A stretch of 64,000 nucleotides of DNA from Burkholderiales bacterium (GTDB taxonomy: Bacteria > Pseudomonadota > Gammaproteobacteria > Burkholderiales > SG8-41). A model generated the notes under the pieces. That model did no database searches and was not told where the DNA came from. It saw only the letters and a program-made list of their open reading frames with translations. The stretch spans positions 1-64,000 of the forward strand of contig DATAJS010000031.1 of assembly GCA_036262035.1 (NCBI GenBank), written 5' to 3'. Position numbers and translations under genes: made by a program. How positions within the stretch are numbered: the first letter of the stretch is position 1; every line of letters begins with the position of its first letter. Below, one piece after another: positions 1 to 8,818 of the stretch.

Positions 1-2
1 AA

Positions 3-140
3 GACCTGATCGCGAAGATTGATTGCTTCGTGCAGCAATACAACAAACACTGCAAGCCATTCATATGGACCGCCACCGCCGACTCGATCATCCAGAAACT
101 GGAACGGCTTTGCAGGCGAATTAACGGGACGGCACACTAG
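3..140 (+). pseudogene. IS630-family transposase, C-terminal fragment
   Basis: The first 138 bases read as 45 residues ending in a TAG. The fragment contains the pattern KPFIWTATADSIIQKLERL followed by CRRING, which I recognise as the typical C-terminus of IS630-family DDE transposases. The rest of the gene lies outside the window, so it cannot be said whether the element is intact upstream. Thirteen bases after the stop a composite chromosomal repeat begins. No inverted terminal repeat of the insertion sequence could be identified with confidence. Confidence 0.75.
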
Positions 141-153
141 AAAAGCGCTTTGC

Positions 154-321
154 AACCGCCAAGGACGCAAAGGAAAGCCTCATAACGTCATCGCGAGCGC
201 CGAAGGCGCGTGGCGATCTCGTGGCGCACGATGCGGACGTTCCGCGATTGCTTCGTCGCTGCCGCTCCTCGCAATGACAAAAAAGCTTTCCTTTGCGTCC
301 TTTGCGTCCTTTGCGGTCAAT
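154..321. repeat. Nested intergenic repeat, copy A
   Basis: The outer arms are AACCGCCAAGGACGCAAAGG on the left and its inverted, duplicated counterpart (TTTGCGTCC units ending TTTGCGG) on the right. Inside are the inverted arms of a second repeat: a degenerate left arm (GTCATCGCGAGCG) and a right arm GATTGCTTCGTCGCT plus GCTCCTCGCAATGAC. The right end supplies the TGA stop of the adjoining methyltransferase gene. Copies B to G elsewhere in the window share the same plan. Confidence 0.85.
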
Positions 322-904
322 TGTTTTTTGAAGACACGACGTACAGCAACGCCGTGCAATGCTGCGGCGATTCGCCGCCGATCCGGCACACGTGCGCGGG
401 CGTCCAGCCGGGGATGCCGTAGCGGTTGGTGACGATGCGGGTGCCGGGTGCGAGCTTCGCGAACCCGGGCTCGAGCTTCTCCAGCACGTCCGGCAGCAGG
501 AAGAGCGCCAGCACGGTCGCTTCGGAGAAATCCACGTCGAAGAAGTCGCTTCGCACGAACGACGCGCGGTCGGCGACGCCCTCCTTCAGCGCGTTACGCC
601 GCGACAGATCGAGCAACGGCAGGTCGTATTCGACGCCGAGCGCACGCGCGCCGCGCTTCGCTGCGGCGATGACGCAGCGTCCGTCACCCGAACCCAGATC
701 GATGACGTAGTCGCCCGCCTTCACTTCGGCCATGTCGAGCATCCTGTCGACCAGCGCGGGCGGCGTGGGCACCCAGACGAGGTCCTTGCCCATCTGGCCT
801 TCGACAGGGTCGCCGGGCTTGCCGCCGATCTTCGCGCGCATCGCGCCCGCCGCGGCGGACACGAAGCACAGCGCGAGCAGCGTTTCGATCATCTCGGGAG
901 ACAT
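317..904 (-). CDS. Class I SAM-dependent methyltransferase, membrane-anchored
   Basis: A 195-residue protein. A hydrophobic N-terminal segment (about residues 5-22) looks like a signal anchor. It is followed by a Rossmann methyltransferase core with motif I VIDLGSGDG at residues 67-75 and the acidic ribose-binding residue in GVEYD at about 92. The substrate is unknown. The PTPPALVDRML segment before motif I is common in small methyltransferases of this type. The last residues (SSKNN) and the TGA stop are read from the edge of repeat copy A, so the native C-terminus may have been replaced. The gene is divergent from hpnL with 31 bases between starts, so the two probably share a control region. 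The fold is well supported and the role is not. Confidence 0.8.
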   Translation of the reverse strand: MSPEMIETLLALCFVSAAAGAMRAKIGGKPGDPVEGQMGKDLVWVPTPPALVDRMLDMAEVKAGDYVIDLGSGDGRCVIAAAKRGARALGVEYDLPLLDLSRRNALKEGVADRASFVRSDFFDVDFSEATVLALFLLPDVLEKLEPGFAKLAPGTRIVTNRYGIPGWTPAHVCRIGGESPQHCTALLYVVSSKNN

Positions 905-935
905 TGCTCGATAGTAGCGCGGCTACACTGTCGCC

Positions 936-1910
936 ATGAAATGGCTTGCGTACCTGCTGTTCGCCGCCGGCATCGCCGCCATCGTCGCGCTCGTCGGCTA
1001 TTACGGGTACGCGGACGTCGCCGCGGCGCTGGCGACAGCCGCGTGGGGTGTAGTGCTCGTCGTCGCGTTCCACCTCGTGCCGCTCGCCGCCGACACGATC
1101 GCGTGGCGCTACCTGCTGCCGCCCGACCGGCGCGCGCGTCTCGCCGATCTCCTGTGGATGCGCTGGGTGAGCGAATCGGTGAACAACCTCCTGCCCGCGA
1201 CGCAGATCGGCGGCGACCTCGTGCGCGGGCGGCTCGCGGCGCAGCGCGGCGTACCCGCCGCGGACGCGGCGGCGAGCATCGTCGCCGACATCACGACCAG
1301 CGTCTTTACGCTGATCGCGTTCGGCGCGATCGGTGCGCTGCTCCTGCCGCAGGCGCGGCAGGGCGCGCTGCTGCTCGCCGGGCTTGCGATCTCGGCGGCG
1401 CTCGTCGCTCTCTTCGGGTACCTCCAGCATCGCGGCCTCTTCGCTCCGCTCGCACGGCGCGTCGGCTCCACGATCGGCGGCACGTGGGATGGGATCAAAG
1501 GCAGCGCAGCGGCGCTCGACGCGGCGGTCGCGCGGATCTACGCGAGGCGCGGCGACGTCGCGAAGAGCTGCGCATGGGCGTTCGCGGCATGGGTGCTCGG
1601 CGCGGGCGAGGTGTTCATCGCCCTGCACTTCCTGGGCAGCCCGATCGGCATCCTCGATGCGATCGCGATCGAGTCGCTGATACAGGCGCTGCGCAGCGCC
1701 GCGTTTCCGGTGCCCGGCGCGCTCGGCGTGCAGGAAGGCGGGTTCGTCCTGCTGGGGGCTGCTTTCGGTCTTGCGCCGGAGACCGCGCTCGCGCTCTCGC
1801 TGGTCAAGCGCGTGCGCGAGGTCGTGCTCGGGCTCCCGGGCCTGATCGTGTGGCAGATAGCCGAAGGACGGCACCTCGTGCGCAAGCGTGCTTTGAAGCG
1901 CTCGGTATAA
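936..1910 (+). CDS. hpnL: HpnL-like integral membrane protein (LPG synthase TM-domain family)
   Basis: A 324-residue polytopic protein with about seven to eight hydrophobic segments, of the UPF0104/lysylphosphatidylglycerol synthase transmembrane-domain family. Conserved features include the N-terminal half motif NNLLPATQIGGDLVRG (about residues 84-99) and the C-terminal FPVPGALGVQEGGF (about 255-268), both characteristic of the HpnL branch linked to hopanoid loci. Family members are thought to move or modify lipids at the inner membrane, and no reaction has been shown for HpnL that I can cite. It is the first gene of a + strand block with hpnO 28 bases downstream. The assignment as HpnL rather than a generic paralogue rests mainly on the context. 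Confidence 0.8.
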   Translation: MKWLAYLLFAAGIAAIVALVGYYGYADVAAALATAAWGVVLVVAFHLVPLAADTIAWRYLLPPDRRARLADLLWMRWVSESVNNLLPATQIGGDLVRGRLAAQRGVPAADAAASIVADITTSVFTLIAFGAIGALLLPQARQGALLLAGLAISAALVALFGYLQHRGLFAPLARRVGSTIGGTWDGIKGSAAALDAAVARIYARRGDVAKSCAWAFAAWVLGAGEVFIALHFLGSPIGILDAIAIESLIQALRSAAFPVPGALGVQEGGFVLLGAAFGLAPETALALSLVKRVREVVLGLPGLIVWQIAEGRHLVRKRALKRSV

Positions 1911-1938
1911 TCGCTTCAGCTTTTCTCCGAGAGTCCCT

Positions 1939-3345
1939 ATGCCGCTCGACATCCGCGGCCTCATCGCGAAGCACGAAGGCCGCAACTACGAGCTGCACGA
2001 GCAGCACGTCAATCCGCAGTACGTGAAGGTGCTGCGAACGATCGGCTTCGATCGCTGCTACGTGCGCGCGGAGGGACCGTACCTCTGGGACGTCGAAGGC
2101 ACGAAGTACCTCGACATGAACTCGGGCTTCGGCATGTTCGCGGTCGGCCGCAACCATCCGGACGTGCGGCGCGCGCTCGTCGAGTTCATGGAGTCGGATT
2201 ACCCGAGCCTGGTGCAGCTCGACGCGCCGCTCCTGCCCGGCATCCTCGCCGAAGAGCTCAAGAAGCGCGTCGCGCCGCATCTGGAGCGCGTGCACTTCAC
2301 GAGCTCCGGCGCCGAGAGCGTCGAGGCCGCGATCAAGTTCGCGCGTTGTGCTGCGCGCAGGCCGGGAATCGTCTACTGCGAGAAAGCGTTCCACGGCCTC
2401 ACCACCGGTGCGCTGTCGATCACCGGCGACGACACCTTCCGCGCGGGCTTCGCGCCGTTCCTGCCCGACTGCCGCGCGATACCGTTCAACGATCTCGCGG
2501 CGCTGGAGCGCGAGCTCTCCGAAGGCGACGTCGCGGCTTTTATCGTCGAGCCGATACAAGGCAAGGGCGTGATCCTGCCCGCCTCCGGCTATCTCGCCGA
2601 AGCGGCACGGCTCTGCCGCAAACACGGCGCGCTGTTCGTCGCGGACGAAGTGCAGACCGGCCTCGGCCGCACCGGCCGCTTCCTCGCGATCGACCGCGAA
2701 GGCGACGTGGAGCCCGACATGGTGCTCATCTCCAAGGCGCTGTCGGGCGGCTACGTGCCGATCGGCGCGGTGCTGATGCGCCGCGCGGTATACGACAACG
2801 TCTTCTCGAGCCTCGAGCGCGCGGTCGTGCACGGCTCGACGTTCGCCAAAGGCGGCCTGTCGATGGTCGCGGGTCTCGCGACGCTCGGCGTGATGGACGA
2901 CGAGAAGCTCATCGAGAACGCCGAGCGCGTGGGCGCGCTGCTGTACGAAGGGCTCGAAGCGATGCGCCCGCGCTTCGACTTCATCAAGGAGGTCCGAAGC
3001 CGGGGTCTCATGATCGGCATCGAGTTCGGCGAGCCGAAGAGCCTCGGCGGCAAGGCGGCGTGGGCGGTGATGCACAAGATGGACAAGAGCCTCTTTCCGC
3101 AGGCCGTCACCATTCCGCTGCTCGACGAGCACCACATCCTCGCGCAGGCCGCCGGCCATCACATCGACGTCATCAAGCTGCTGCCGCCTTTGAACATCGG
3201 CGCAGACGACGTGCGCTGGTTCCTCGGCGCGTTCGAGAAGGTGATGACGGGACTGCAGAAGTTTCCCGGACCGGCGTGGGACGTGCTCATGCGCATCGGC
3301 AAGATCGCGCTCACGTCGCGGCCGCGCCAGGCCGAGCAGGCTTGA
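1939..3345 (+). CDS. hpnO: Class III PLP aminotransferase, HpnO-type
   Basis: A 468-residue fold-type I aminotransferase. Visible motifs are the phosphate-binding TSSGAES (121-127), the cofactor-binding Asp in VADEVQTGLGRTGR (Asp236), and the Schiff-base lysine Lys266 in LISKALSGGYVPIGAV. The N-terminal extension of about 40 residues before the aminotransferase core and the tail GPAWDVLMRIGKIAL suit the hopanoid HpnO branch rather than acetylornithine aminotransferase. HpnO is the enzyme that installs the terminal amine of aminobacteriohopanetriol. It lies between hpnL and a CDP-alcohol phosphatidyltransferase on the same strand with gaps under 30 bases, so the three are likely cotranscribed. 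Confidence 0.85.
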   Translation: MPLDIRGLIAKHEGRNYELHEQHVNPQYVKVLRTIGFDRCYVRAEGPYLWDVEGTKYLDMNSGFGMFAVGRNHPDVRRALVEFMESDYPSLVQLDAPLLPGILAEELKKRVAPHLERVHFTSSGAESVEAAIKFARCAARRPGIVYCEKAFHGLTTGALSITGDDTFRAGFAPFLPDCRAIPFNDLAALERELSEGDVAAFIVEPIQGKGVILPASGYLAEAARLCRKHGALFVADEVQTGLGRTGRFLAIDREGDVEPDMVLISKALSGGYVPIGAVLMRRAVYDNVFSSLERAVVHGSTFAKGGLSMVAGLATLGVMDDEKLIENAERVGALLYEGLEAMRPRFDFIKEVRSRGLMIGIEFGEPKSLGGKAAWAVMHKMDKSLFPQAVTIPLLDEHHILAQAAGHHIDVIKLLPPLNIGADDVRWFLGAFEKVMTGLQKFPGPAWDVLMRIGKIALTSRPRQAEQA

Positions 3346-3372
3346 GAGGGCGCCATCGGCCAGGTCACGTGG

Positions 3373-3939
3373 GTGCACAGGGCGGCGCGGGTGTGCGTGC
3401 GGCCGCTCGTGAATACCTCGGTCACGCCCAACCATCTCACCACGCTGAGGCTTCTCACCGGATTCGCGGCCGCCGCGGCTTTCGCGGTCGGCACCCGGCG
3501 CTGGGACATCGTCGCCGGCATCCTCTTCGTGCTGTCCGCGTTCCTCGATCGCGCCGACGGCGAGCTCGCGCGCATGAGCGCCAAAACGTCGAAGCGCGGC
3601 CATGTCTACGATCTTGCGTCGGACGTCGCGTCGAACGTGACGGCTTTCGCCGGGATCGGCATCGGCTTGTCGCACGGTCCGCTCGGCGCCGCGGCGCTCG
3701 CGATGGGTTTGGTCGCCGCGGGCGCGGTCGGCGCGATCTTCTGGATCGTGACCGCGATGGACGGCGGCAGCGGCGAAGCCTTTCCCGGCGCCGGCGGCTT
3801 CGATCCCGACGACGCGCTCTTCATCGTCGGCCCGATGGCATGGCTCGATCTCCTCGAGCCTCTGCTCTACGCCGCCGCCATCGGCGCGCCGGTGTTTCTC
3901 GTCTTCGCCTTCTGGCGCTGGCGCAGTGCTAAAGCCTGA
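3373..3939 (+). CDS. CDP-alcohol phosphatidyltransferase family protein
   Basis: A 188-residue membrane protein with the complete family signature DxxDGxxAR-x8-G-x3-D-x3-D at residues 59-84 (DRADGELAR, then Gly77, Asp80, Asp84), which binds the metal and the CDP-alcohol. Enzymes of this family displace CMP from a CDP-activated alcohol to form a phosphodiester lipid headgroup. The GTG start is the only usable start after the in-frame hpnO stop, 27 bases upstream. The acceptor cannot be read from the sequence. Its place directly behind hpnO suggests a role in hopanoid or membrane-lipid headgroup metabolism, which is inference. Several hydrophobic segments follow the motif. Confidence 0.85.
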   Translation: MHRAARVCVRPLVNTSVTPNHLTTLRLLTGFAAAAAFAVGTRRWDIVAGILFVLSAFLDRADGELARMSAKTSKRGHVYDLASDVASNVTAFAGIGIGLSHGPLGAAALAMGLVAAGAVGAIFWIVTAMDGGSGEAFPGAGGFDPDDALFIVGPMAWLDLLEPLLYAAAIGAPVFLVFAFWRWRSAKA

Positions 3940-3942
3940 TTG

Positions 3943-4129
3943 AACCGCCAAGGACGCAAAGGACGCCAAGGAAAAGCAATTTCGTCATTGCGAGGAGAGG
4001 CAGCGACGAAGCAATCGCGTTACGAACGGAAAACGTGCGCCACGAGATCGCCACGCGCCTTCGGCGCTCGCGATGACGTTATCGGGTTTCCTTTGCGTCC
4101 TTTGCGTCCTTTGCGTCCTTTGCGGTTAA
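3943..4129. repeat. Nested intergenic repeat, copy B
   Basis: The outer left arm is CCGCCAAGGACGCAAAGGAC. The right side has three TTTGCGTCC units and ends TTTGCGGTTAA. The inner left arm is GTCATTGCGAGGAG followed by CAGCGACGAAGCAATCGCG. The middle (about 4019-4080) is nearly identical to copy C, including CGCGCCTTCGGCGCTCGCGA, and differs from copies A, D, F and G. It fills the gap between the convergent CDP-alcohol transferase and copD genes. Confidence 0.9.
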
Positions 4130-4144
4130 TCAGCCTTTCGATTT

Positions 4145-5746
4145 TCACCCTTCCCGATAGAAGAGCAGCACGTAGCCGACCGCCATCAGGCAGACCGTCC
4201 AGAGCTGACCCGCGACGCGCGCTTCGCGGGCGGGCAGTCTGAGCTCCAGCCAGCGCCCCACGCCCGTGAGCACCGCCAGCAAGCCGAGGATCGCGTGCGA
4301 GAGCTCGATCAGGAACACCTGCTTCGTCGCGAACACGGTATGCGAGTGCGTGAGCAGCATCGCCCCACCCGCGATGCACAGCAGCGGGAAACCGTAACGC
4401 CAGCGCGTCGCTTTGAGGCCGCCCACCTGCACGCGCCATTCGAACAGCGCGAGGCCGACGACGAGCAGCGCGGCGAGGCGGTGCTGGAGCACCGCGGGCA
4501 CCGCGAGCGTCGCCCAGAAAGGCTCGGGGCCGAGCGGCCACACCGTCGGCTCGGCATACATCAGCACGAAAGCGGCGAGCGTGAGGAAGAGCAGCGGCCA
4601 GTGACGCGCGGCCCGCACCTTGCCGCTGCGATCGAGCGCGGCCGCCGCCGCGACCAGCAGCACCAGCAGGCCCGCCATGTTGTGATTGAAGGTGTTCTGC
4701 TCGTGCTCGAGCGCGCTGGGCGTCGCGAACGCATCGGCGGTCGAAGCCGCGGTGGCGAGGAGCGCGTCGTGCGGCGGCGGCACGAGGATCGGTTTCTTGG
4801 GCGCGAGGAACGCGATCACTTCAGCCGCTGCCGCGCGCTCGCCCGGCACGTCGATGGACGGCGGCTGGGAGGTGAGCGAAGCGGCGGTGAGCAGCGCGCA
4901 CGCCACGATCGCAAGCTCGGCTTCGACGTACGCGGGCACCTTGCGCCCGACCGCGTCGCCGTCGCCGGCGCGCCAGCGCCGCGTCGCGTAGTAGTTGCGG
5001 CTGCCGAGCACCAGCGCGGCCGCAAGCAGGGCGACCTTCGCGAGCACCATGGCGCCGTAGCCGGTGCCGATCGCTCCGCTCCAGTGCCCGATGTACTGCC
5101 ACGCGAGCGCGAGCCCCGCCGCGACGAGCAGCACGACCGCCGCAAGCGCCAGCGGCGAGAAGCGCGCGAGCAGGCGCGGCCACAGCGCCGGATCTGCGGC
5201 GTGCGACTTCGCGAGCGAACGCAGCCACGCGAGCTGCGCGATGCCGCCGACCCAGATCGCCGCGCCGAGCTGGTGCGCGAGGGTCGCGATCGTGAGCGGC
5301 ACCGCGCTCTCGACGCGGCTGGAGGCGTGCGTGAGCCATGCCCCGCACGCGAGCGCGAGCGCGGCCGCGAGCGCCATCTGCAGTCCGCGCCGCTTCGTTG
5401 CGGTGGACCCGCGCAGCGATGCGGCGGTGAACGCGAGCACCAGCGCCGCACCGGCCTGTGCGATCGCCGCGCGCGCGTAATCGGTGTCGAAGAGCGCGCG
5501 CACCGGCGCACCGCCGGGCTCGTCCAGATAGGAGAGCGGCATGAGCGCGAGCGCGGCGAGGCGCGAGGCCGCGAGCGCGACGCCGCCCGCGACGACGAGG
5601 CGCAGCGAGCGCTTACGAACATCCGCGTGAGCGGCGTCGTCCCCGAGCACGAGAGCGAAGAAAGCCGCGCCCCCGACGCCGAGCGCCATGCCGACGAGCG
5701 CGAATCCGGACAGGACGACCGCGACGAACTCGACGAACGCGCTCAA
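4145..5746 (-). CDS. copD: CopD-family copper resistance/uptake membrane protein
   Basis: A 533-residue polytopic inner-membrane protein with a CopD/PcoD-type domain in the first 300 residues. The conserved region LAHQLGAAIWVGGIAQLAWL is visible, and a second multi-helix region in the C-terminal half carries several His residues. CopD acts with periplasmic CopC in copper import or resistance. The start is taken at TTG 5746, which overlaps the copC stop as TTGA, because upstream sequence in this frame lies within copC. It is the last gene of the squalene synthase-shc-hpnG-copC-copD overlap chain and ends 16 bases from repeat copy B. The longer form with a second membrane domain is seen in YcnJ-like proteins. 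Confidence 0.8.
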   Translation of the reverse strand: MSAFVEFVAVVLSGFALVGMALGVGGAAFFALVLGDDAAHADVRKRSLRLVVAGGVALAASRLAALALMPLSYLDEPGGAPVRALFDTDYARAAIAQAGAALVLAFTAASLRGSTATKRRGLQMALAAALALACGAWLTHASSRVESAVPLTIATLAHQLGAAIWVGGIAQLAWLRSLAKSHAADPALWPRLLARFSPLALAAVVLLVAAGLALAWQYIGHWSGAIGTGYGAMVLAKVALLAAALVLGSRNYYATRRWRAGDGDAVGRKVPAYVEAELAIVACALLTAASLTSQPPSIDVPGERAAAAEVIAFLAPKKPILVPPPHDALLATAASTADAFATPSALEHEQNTFNHNMAGLLVLLVAAAAALDRSGKVRAARHWPLLFLTLAAFVLMYAEPTVWPLGPEPFWATLAVPAVLQHRLAALLVVGLALFEWRVQVGGLKATRWRYGFPLLCIAGGAMLLTHSHTVFATKQVFLIELSHAILGLLAVLTGVGRWLELRLPAREARVAGQLWTVCLMAVGYVLLFYREG

Positions 5747-6129
5747 GGCAAAACAGTGAAGCGCAGCACGCCTTGCGTGGTGTGTCCGTCGGTCGCGAGG
5801 ACGTGGTAGCGCAGCTCGTAATCGCCCGCGGCGAGCTTCGGCAGCGGGATCACGAGGCGGTCGGTCTGCGCGGGACCGGTATCGAGCGGAGTCAGCGCGA
5901 CGGGCTCGGCCTTGCCGCGCTTGAGCGTCGCGCGCGACAGCGCCTGCTCGATGCGCACGTTGAATCGCAACACGACGCGCTCGGGTGCGGCGCGCAGCGC
6001 AGCCTTGGGCGCCGGATCGGATTCGACCACGACCGCGTGCGGCCACGCCGGCGTCGCCGCGAACAGCATGAGGATCGCGACGAGCGCGCGCAGTCGGGCG
6101 CGTAACGGTGCAGCGGACGACAGGCTCAC
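5743..6129 (-). CDS. copC: CopC-domain periplasmic copper-binding protein
   Basis: A 128-residue secreted protein. A signal peptide spans residues 1-30 and ends AWP, giving a mature N-terminus that begins with His (HAVVVESDPAP). This is the N-terminal His of the Cu(II) site in CopC proteins. The conserved ATDGHTTQGVLRFTV near the C-terminus supplies the other copper ligands (Asp, His). The beta-sandwich spacing matches the family, as does the length. The GTG start at 6129 overlaps the hpnG stop as GTGA, and the copC stop overlaps the copD TTG, so translation of hpnG, copC and copD is likely coupled. Copper handling joined to hopanoid synthesis is unusual context. Confidence 0.85.
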   Translation of the reverse strand: MSLSSAAPLRARLRALVAILMLFAATPAWPHAVVVESDPAPKAALRAAPERVVLRFNVRIEQALSRATLKRGKAEPVALTPLDTGPAQTDRLVIPLPKLAAGDYELRYHVLATDGHTTQGVLRFTVLP

Positions 6130-6860
6130 GCGCGCTCTAGCAAGGCGTCGGCAGGCTGGGCGGCGCCTTCGATCGCATAGCGGTTGGATGACGCGGTGGC
6201 ATACAGCGCGGGGGCGGCGATGCGCAACGTCAGCAGCGCCGCGCGAAAGCCGAGCCCGACGCGGATCGCCGCCGGCCAGCGCCACGGCGCGAGCATGAGT
6301 CGCGCGGCGGTCACTGCCACGTCGATCTCGCCGTCGGCGGCCACCGCACGCTCGAGCTCGGGCGGCACCGCGACGTCGGCGCCGTCGGCGATCGCGCGCA
6401 GCGCGACGAAGGGCACGCCGAGGTCGCGCGCCGCGCGCGCGACAGCCGCGCTTTCCATGTCGGCACCGAGCGCGCGGGAGCGGGCCCACAGTGCGCGCTT
6501 GTCGTCTCCCGTCGCGAGCGTGCGCAGGGCTTCGGCGAGCGGTCCGGTATAGACCTTCAGCTTCGCATCGAGCACGCCGCCAAGCGCCTCCTGCCACCCG
6601 GCAGTCACGAGATGGGTTTCACCCGACGCGTCGACGATCGCGCGCGGGACGATCAATGCTCCGGGCGCAAGCCGGCTGTCGAGCGCCGCGGCGCAGCCCC
6701 AGCTCACCAGCGCCGAGGCGCCGCAGTGCACGAGGCGCTGCGCGGCGCGGTACGCGCGTTCCGGCCCCATGCCCGACACCGCGACCACGAACTGCTCGGG
6801 CAGGCGGCGCAGCGACCGGACCTCGGGCTCGAGAGCGGCGACGATCCCGATCGAATTCAT
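6126..6860 (-). CDS. hpnG: Adenosylhopane nucleoside phosphorylase/nucleosidase HpnG
   Basis: A 244-residue member of the nucleoside phosphorylase (MTA/SAH nucleosidase-like) superfamily. Visible motifs are VAVSGMGPERA (about 27-37), LVSWGCAAALD, and the catalytic region GADMESAAVARAARD with the conserved Asp/Glu pair. HpnG releases adenine from adenosylhopane made by HpnH, leading toward ribosylhopane. Family hopanoid enzymes are of similar length. The ATG overlaps the shc stop as ATGA and its own stop overlaps the copC GTG. The next steps toward bacteriohopanetetrol or aminotriol would use HpnO, encoded at the left of the locus. Confidence 0.88.
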   Translation of the reverse strand: MNSIGIVAALEPEVRSLRRLPEQFVVAVSGMGPERAYRAAQRLVHCGASALVSWGCAAALDSRLAPGALIVPRAIVDASGETHLVTAGWQEALGGVLDAKLKVYTGPLAEALRTLATGDDKRALWARSRALGADMESAAVARAARDLGVPFVALRAIADGADVAVPPELERAVAADGEIDVAVTAARLMLAPWRWPAAIRVGLGFRAALLTLRIAAPALYATASSNRYAIEGAAQPADALLERA

Positions 6861-8818
6861 TCGGCGCCTCGCACGGCGTTGCGGTAGTTCGCGAGCGCCC
6901 ATAGCGGGAAATACTGCGAATAGCCGTGATACTTGAGGAAGAAGACGCGCGGGAAACCGGGCGCGGTATACGCGTCGTCGTCCCACAGCCCGTCCGCCTG
7001 CTGGTTACGGAGCAGGTACTGCGCGCCGCGCTCGACTTCCGCGGAGTGGCCTTCACCCGCGGCGATCAGCGCGAGCATCGCCCACGCGGTCTGGAACGCG
7101 GTGCTCGTGCGCGCCGCACCCGCGATGGAAGGATCCCAGTAGCTGCCGTTGTCCTCGCCCCAGCCGCCGTCGCGGCCTTGCACCTGTTTGAGCCATGCCG
7201 CCGCGCGGCGCATCGCGGGATCGTCCGGCGCGACGCCGGCCTCGCGCAGGCCGGCGAGCACCGACCACGTGCCGTAGATGTAATTCGTTCCCCAGCGCCC
7301 GAACCATGCGCCGCCCGGTTCCTGCTGCGCACGAAGATACGCGATGCAATCGTCGATGGCGCGGCGATACTTCGGATCGTCGGGCAGGCGCGCGAGCGTC
7401 AGCGCGCAGCGCGCGCTCACGTCGGCGGTCGGCGGGTCGAGCAGCGCGCCGTGGTCGGCGAACGGAATCTCGTTGAGATAGGCGTGCGTGTTGTCGGCGT
7501 CGAACGCGCCGAAGCCTCCGCCTTTGGACTGCATGCCGCAGATCCACTGCGCCGCGCGCCGCACCGCGAAGACGTGCCGCTTGTCCGAGCGGCGCTCCAG
7601 CGTCCAGACCACCGCGCCGGTGTCGTCGAGATCGGGGTAATAGTCGTTGTCGAACTGGAACGCCCAGCCGCCGCCGGGCAGCCGCGGACGCGCGATGCGC
7701 CAGTCTCCCGGCTGATCGAGGAGCTGCTTGGAGGCGAGCCAGTCGTGCGCGCGATCGACCGCGGCGTCATGACCGCCGGTCTCCTGCAGCGCGAGGCACG
7801 CGAGCGCGGTGTCCCACACCGGCGAGACGCACGGCTGGCAATACGCGGAAGCCTCGCCGATCACCAGCAGGCGGTCGATCGCCTCGCGCGCGGTCCTGAC
7901 GCGCTCGTCGTCGCGCGGATATCCCAGCACGTCCAGCGCTTCGTACGCGTTCACCATCGCCGGGAAGATCGCGCCCAGGCCCCCGGTGCCGTTCAGGCGG
8001 TCGACGAACCACCCTTCCGCGCGGCGCAGCGCGCGCCGCCGGATGAAGCGCGGGATCAGCGGCTCGAGCGCGCGGCCGAGATGGTTGCCCGCGAGGAACA
8101 GCGCGTTCAGCGCCGAGCGCTTCTCGAAGTAACGTTTCTCCTGCTCGGGCGCGGTGGTGAAAAGCTCGCGCACCGAAAGCCCGAGCGGATTGCGCGCGCG
8201 CGCTTTGAGGCTGCACAGGATGAGCAGCGGCACCATCACCGTGCGCGACCAGTACGAAATCCTGTACACGTTGAACGGGAACCAGCGCGGCAGCAGCACC
8301 GCTTCCACCGGCATGAACGGCACCGCGCGCCACGGCACCTCGCCGAAGAGCGCGAGCGTGATGCGCGTGAAAACGTTGGCGCGTGCCGCGCCGCCGTGCG
8401 CGAGGATCGCCGCGCGCGCGGCCTTCATGTGCGGCGCATCCACGTCGTCGCCCGCGAGCTTCAGCGCCCAGTACGCTTTCACCGAGCACGAAAGGTCGAA
8501 CGCGCCGCCGGCGTAGAGCGGCCAGCCGTCTTCCGCCACACGCCCGGCGCGCAGATAGACGGCGATGCGCGACTGCAGCGCCGTGTCCACCTCGCCCATG
8601 AAGTGCATCATGAGGATGTACTCGGCGGGTATGGTGCAGTCGGCCTCGAGCTCGTAGCACCAGTACCCGTCGGGGTGCTGCGCGGCCGCGATCGCCGCGG
8701 CCGCCCGCGCGATGCTCGAATCGAGCGCGCTCGCCGCGGTGGCGCGGCCGGCCCCCGACCTCGCGACGTCGACGGCGCGCTGCAGACCGGACGATTCGAG
8801 GGGAGGCAGCGGGGTCAT
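6857..8818 (-). CDS. shc: Squalene-hopene cyclase
   Basis: A 653-residue class II terpene cyclase that folds squalene into hopene at the cytoplasmic membrane. The protonating DxDD motif is present as DLDDT (Asp396-Asp399), and several QW repeats can be seen, for example near QMTNxx-free segments such as GGWGEDNGSYWDP and the C-terminal NQQADGLWDDDAYT. Length is normal for the family. The start at ATG 8818 overlaps the upstream squalene synthase stop as ATGA; the open frame upstream of it lies inside that gene and is not used. The gene is also called hpnF. Confidence in the assignment is high. Confidence 0.95.
   Translation of the reverse strand: MTPLPPLESSGLQRAVDVARSGAGRATAASALDSSIARAAAAIAAAQHPDGYWCYELEADCTIPAEYILMMHFMGEVDTALQSRIAVYLRAGRVAEDGWPLYAGGAFDLSCSVKAYWALKLAGDDVDAPHMKAARAAILAHGGAARANVFTRITLALFGEVPWRAVPFMPVEAVLLPRWFPFNVYRISYWSRTVMVPLLILCSLKARARNPLGLSVRELFTTAPEQEKRYFEKRSALNALFLAGNHLGRALEPLIPRFIRRRALRRAEGWFVDRLNGTGGLGAIFPAMVNAYEALDVLGYPRDDERVRTAREAIDRLLVIGEASAYCQPCVSPVWDTALACLALQETGGHDAAVDRAHDWLASKQLLDQPGDWRIARPRLPGGGWAFQFDNDYYPDLDDTGAVVWTLERRSDKRHVFAVRRAAQWICGMQSKGGGFGAFDADNTHAYLNEIPFADHGALLDPPTADVSARCALTLARLPDDPKYRRAIDDCIAYLRAQQEPGGAWFGRWGTNYIYGTWSVLAGLREAGVAPDDPAMRRAAAWLKQVQGRDGGWGEDNGSYWDPSIAGAARTSTAFQTAWAMLALIAAGEGHSAEVERGAQYLLRNQQADGLWDDDAYTAPGFPRVFFLKYHGYSQYFPLWALANYRNAVRGAE

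Noticed and set aside
2346-3932. A 528-codon + strand frame overlapping hpnO and the CDP-alcohol transferase
   Set aside because: It lies in another frame of two well-conserved genes and is almost all Arg, Ala and Gly.
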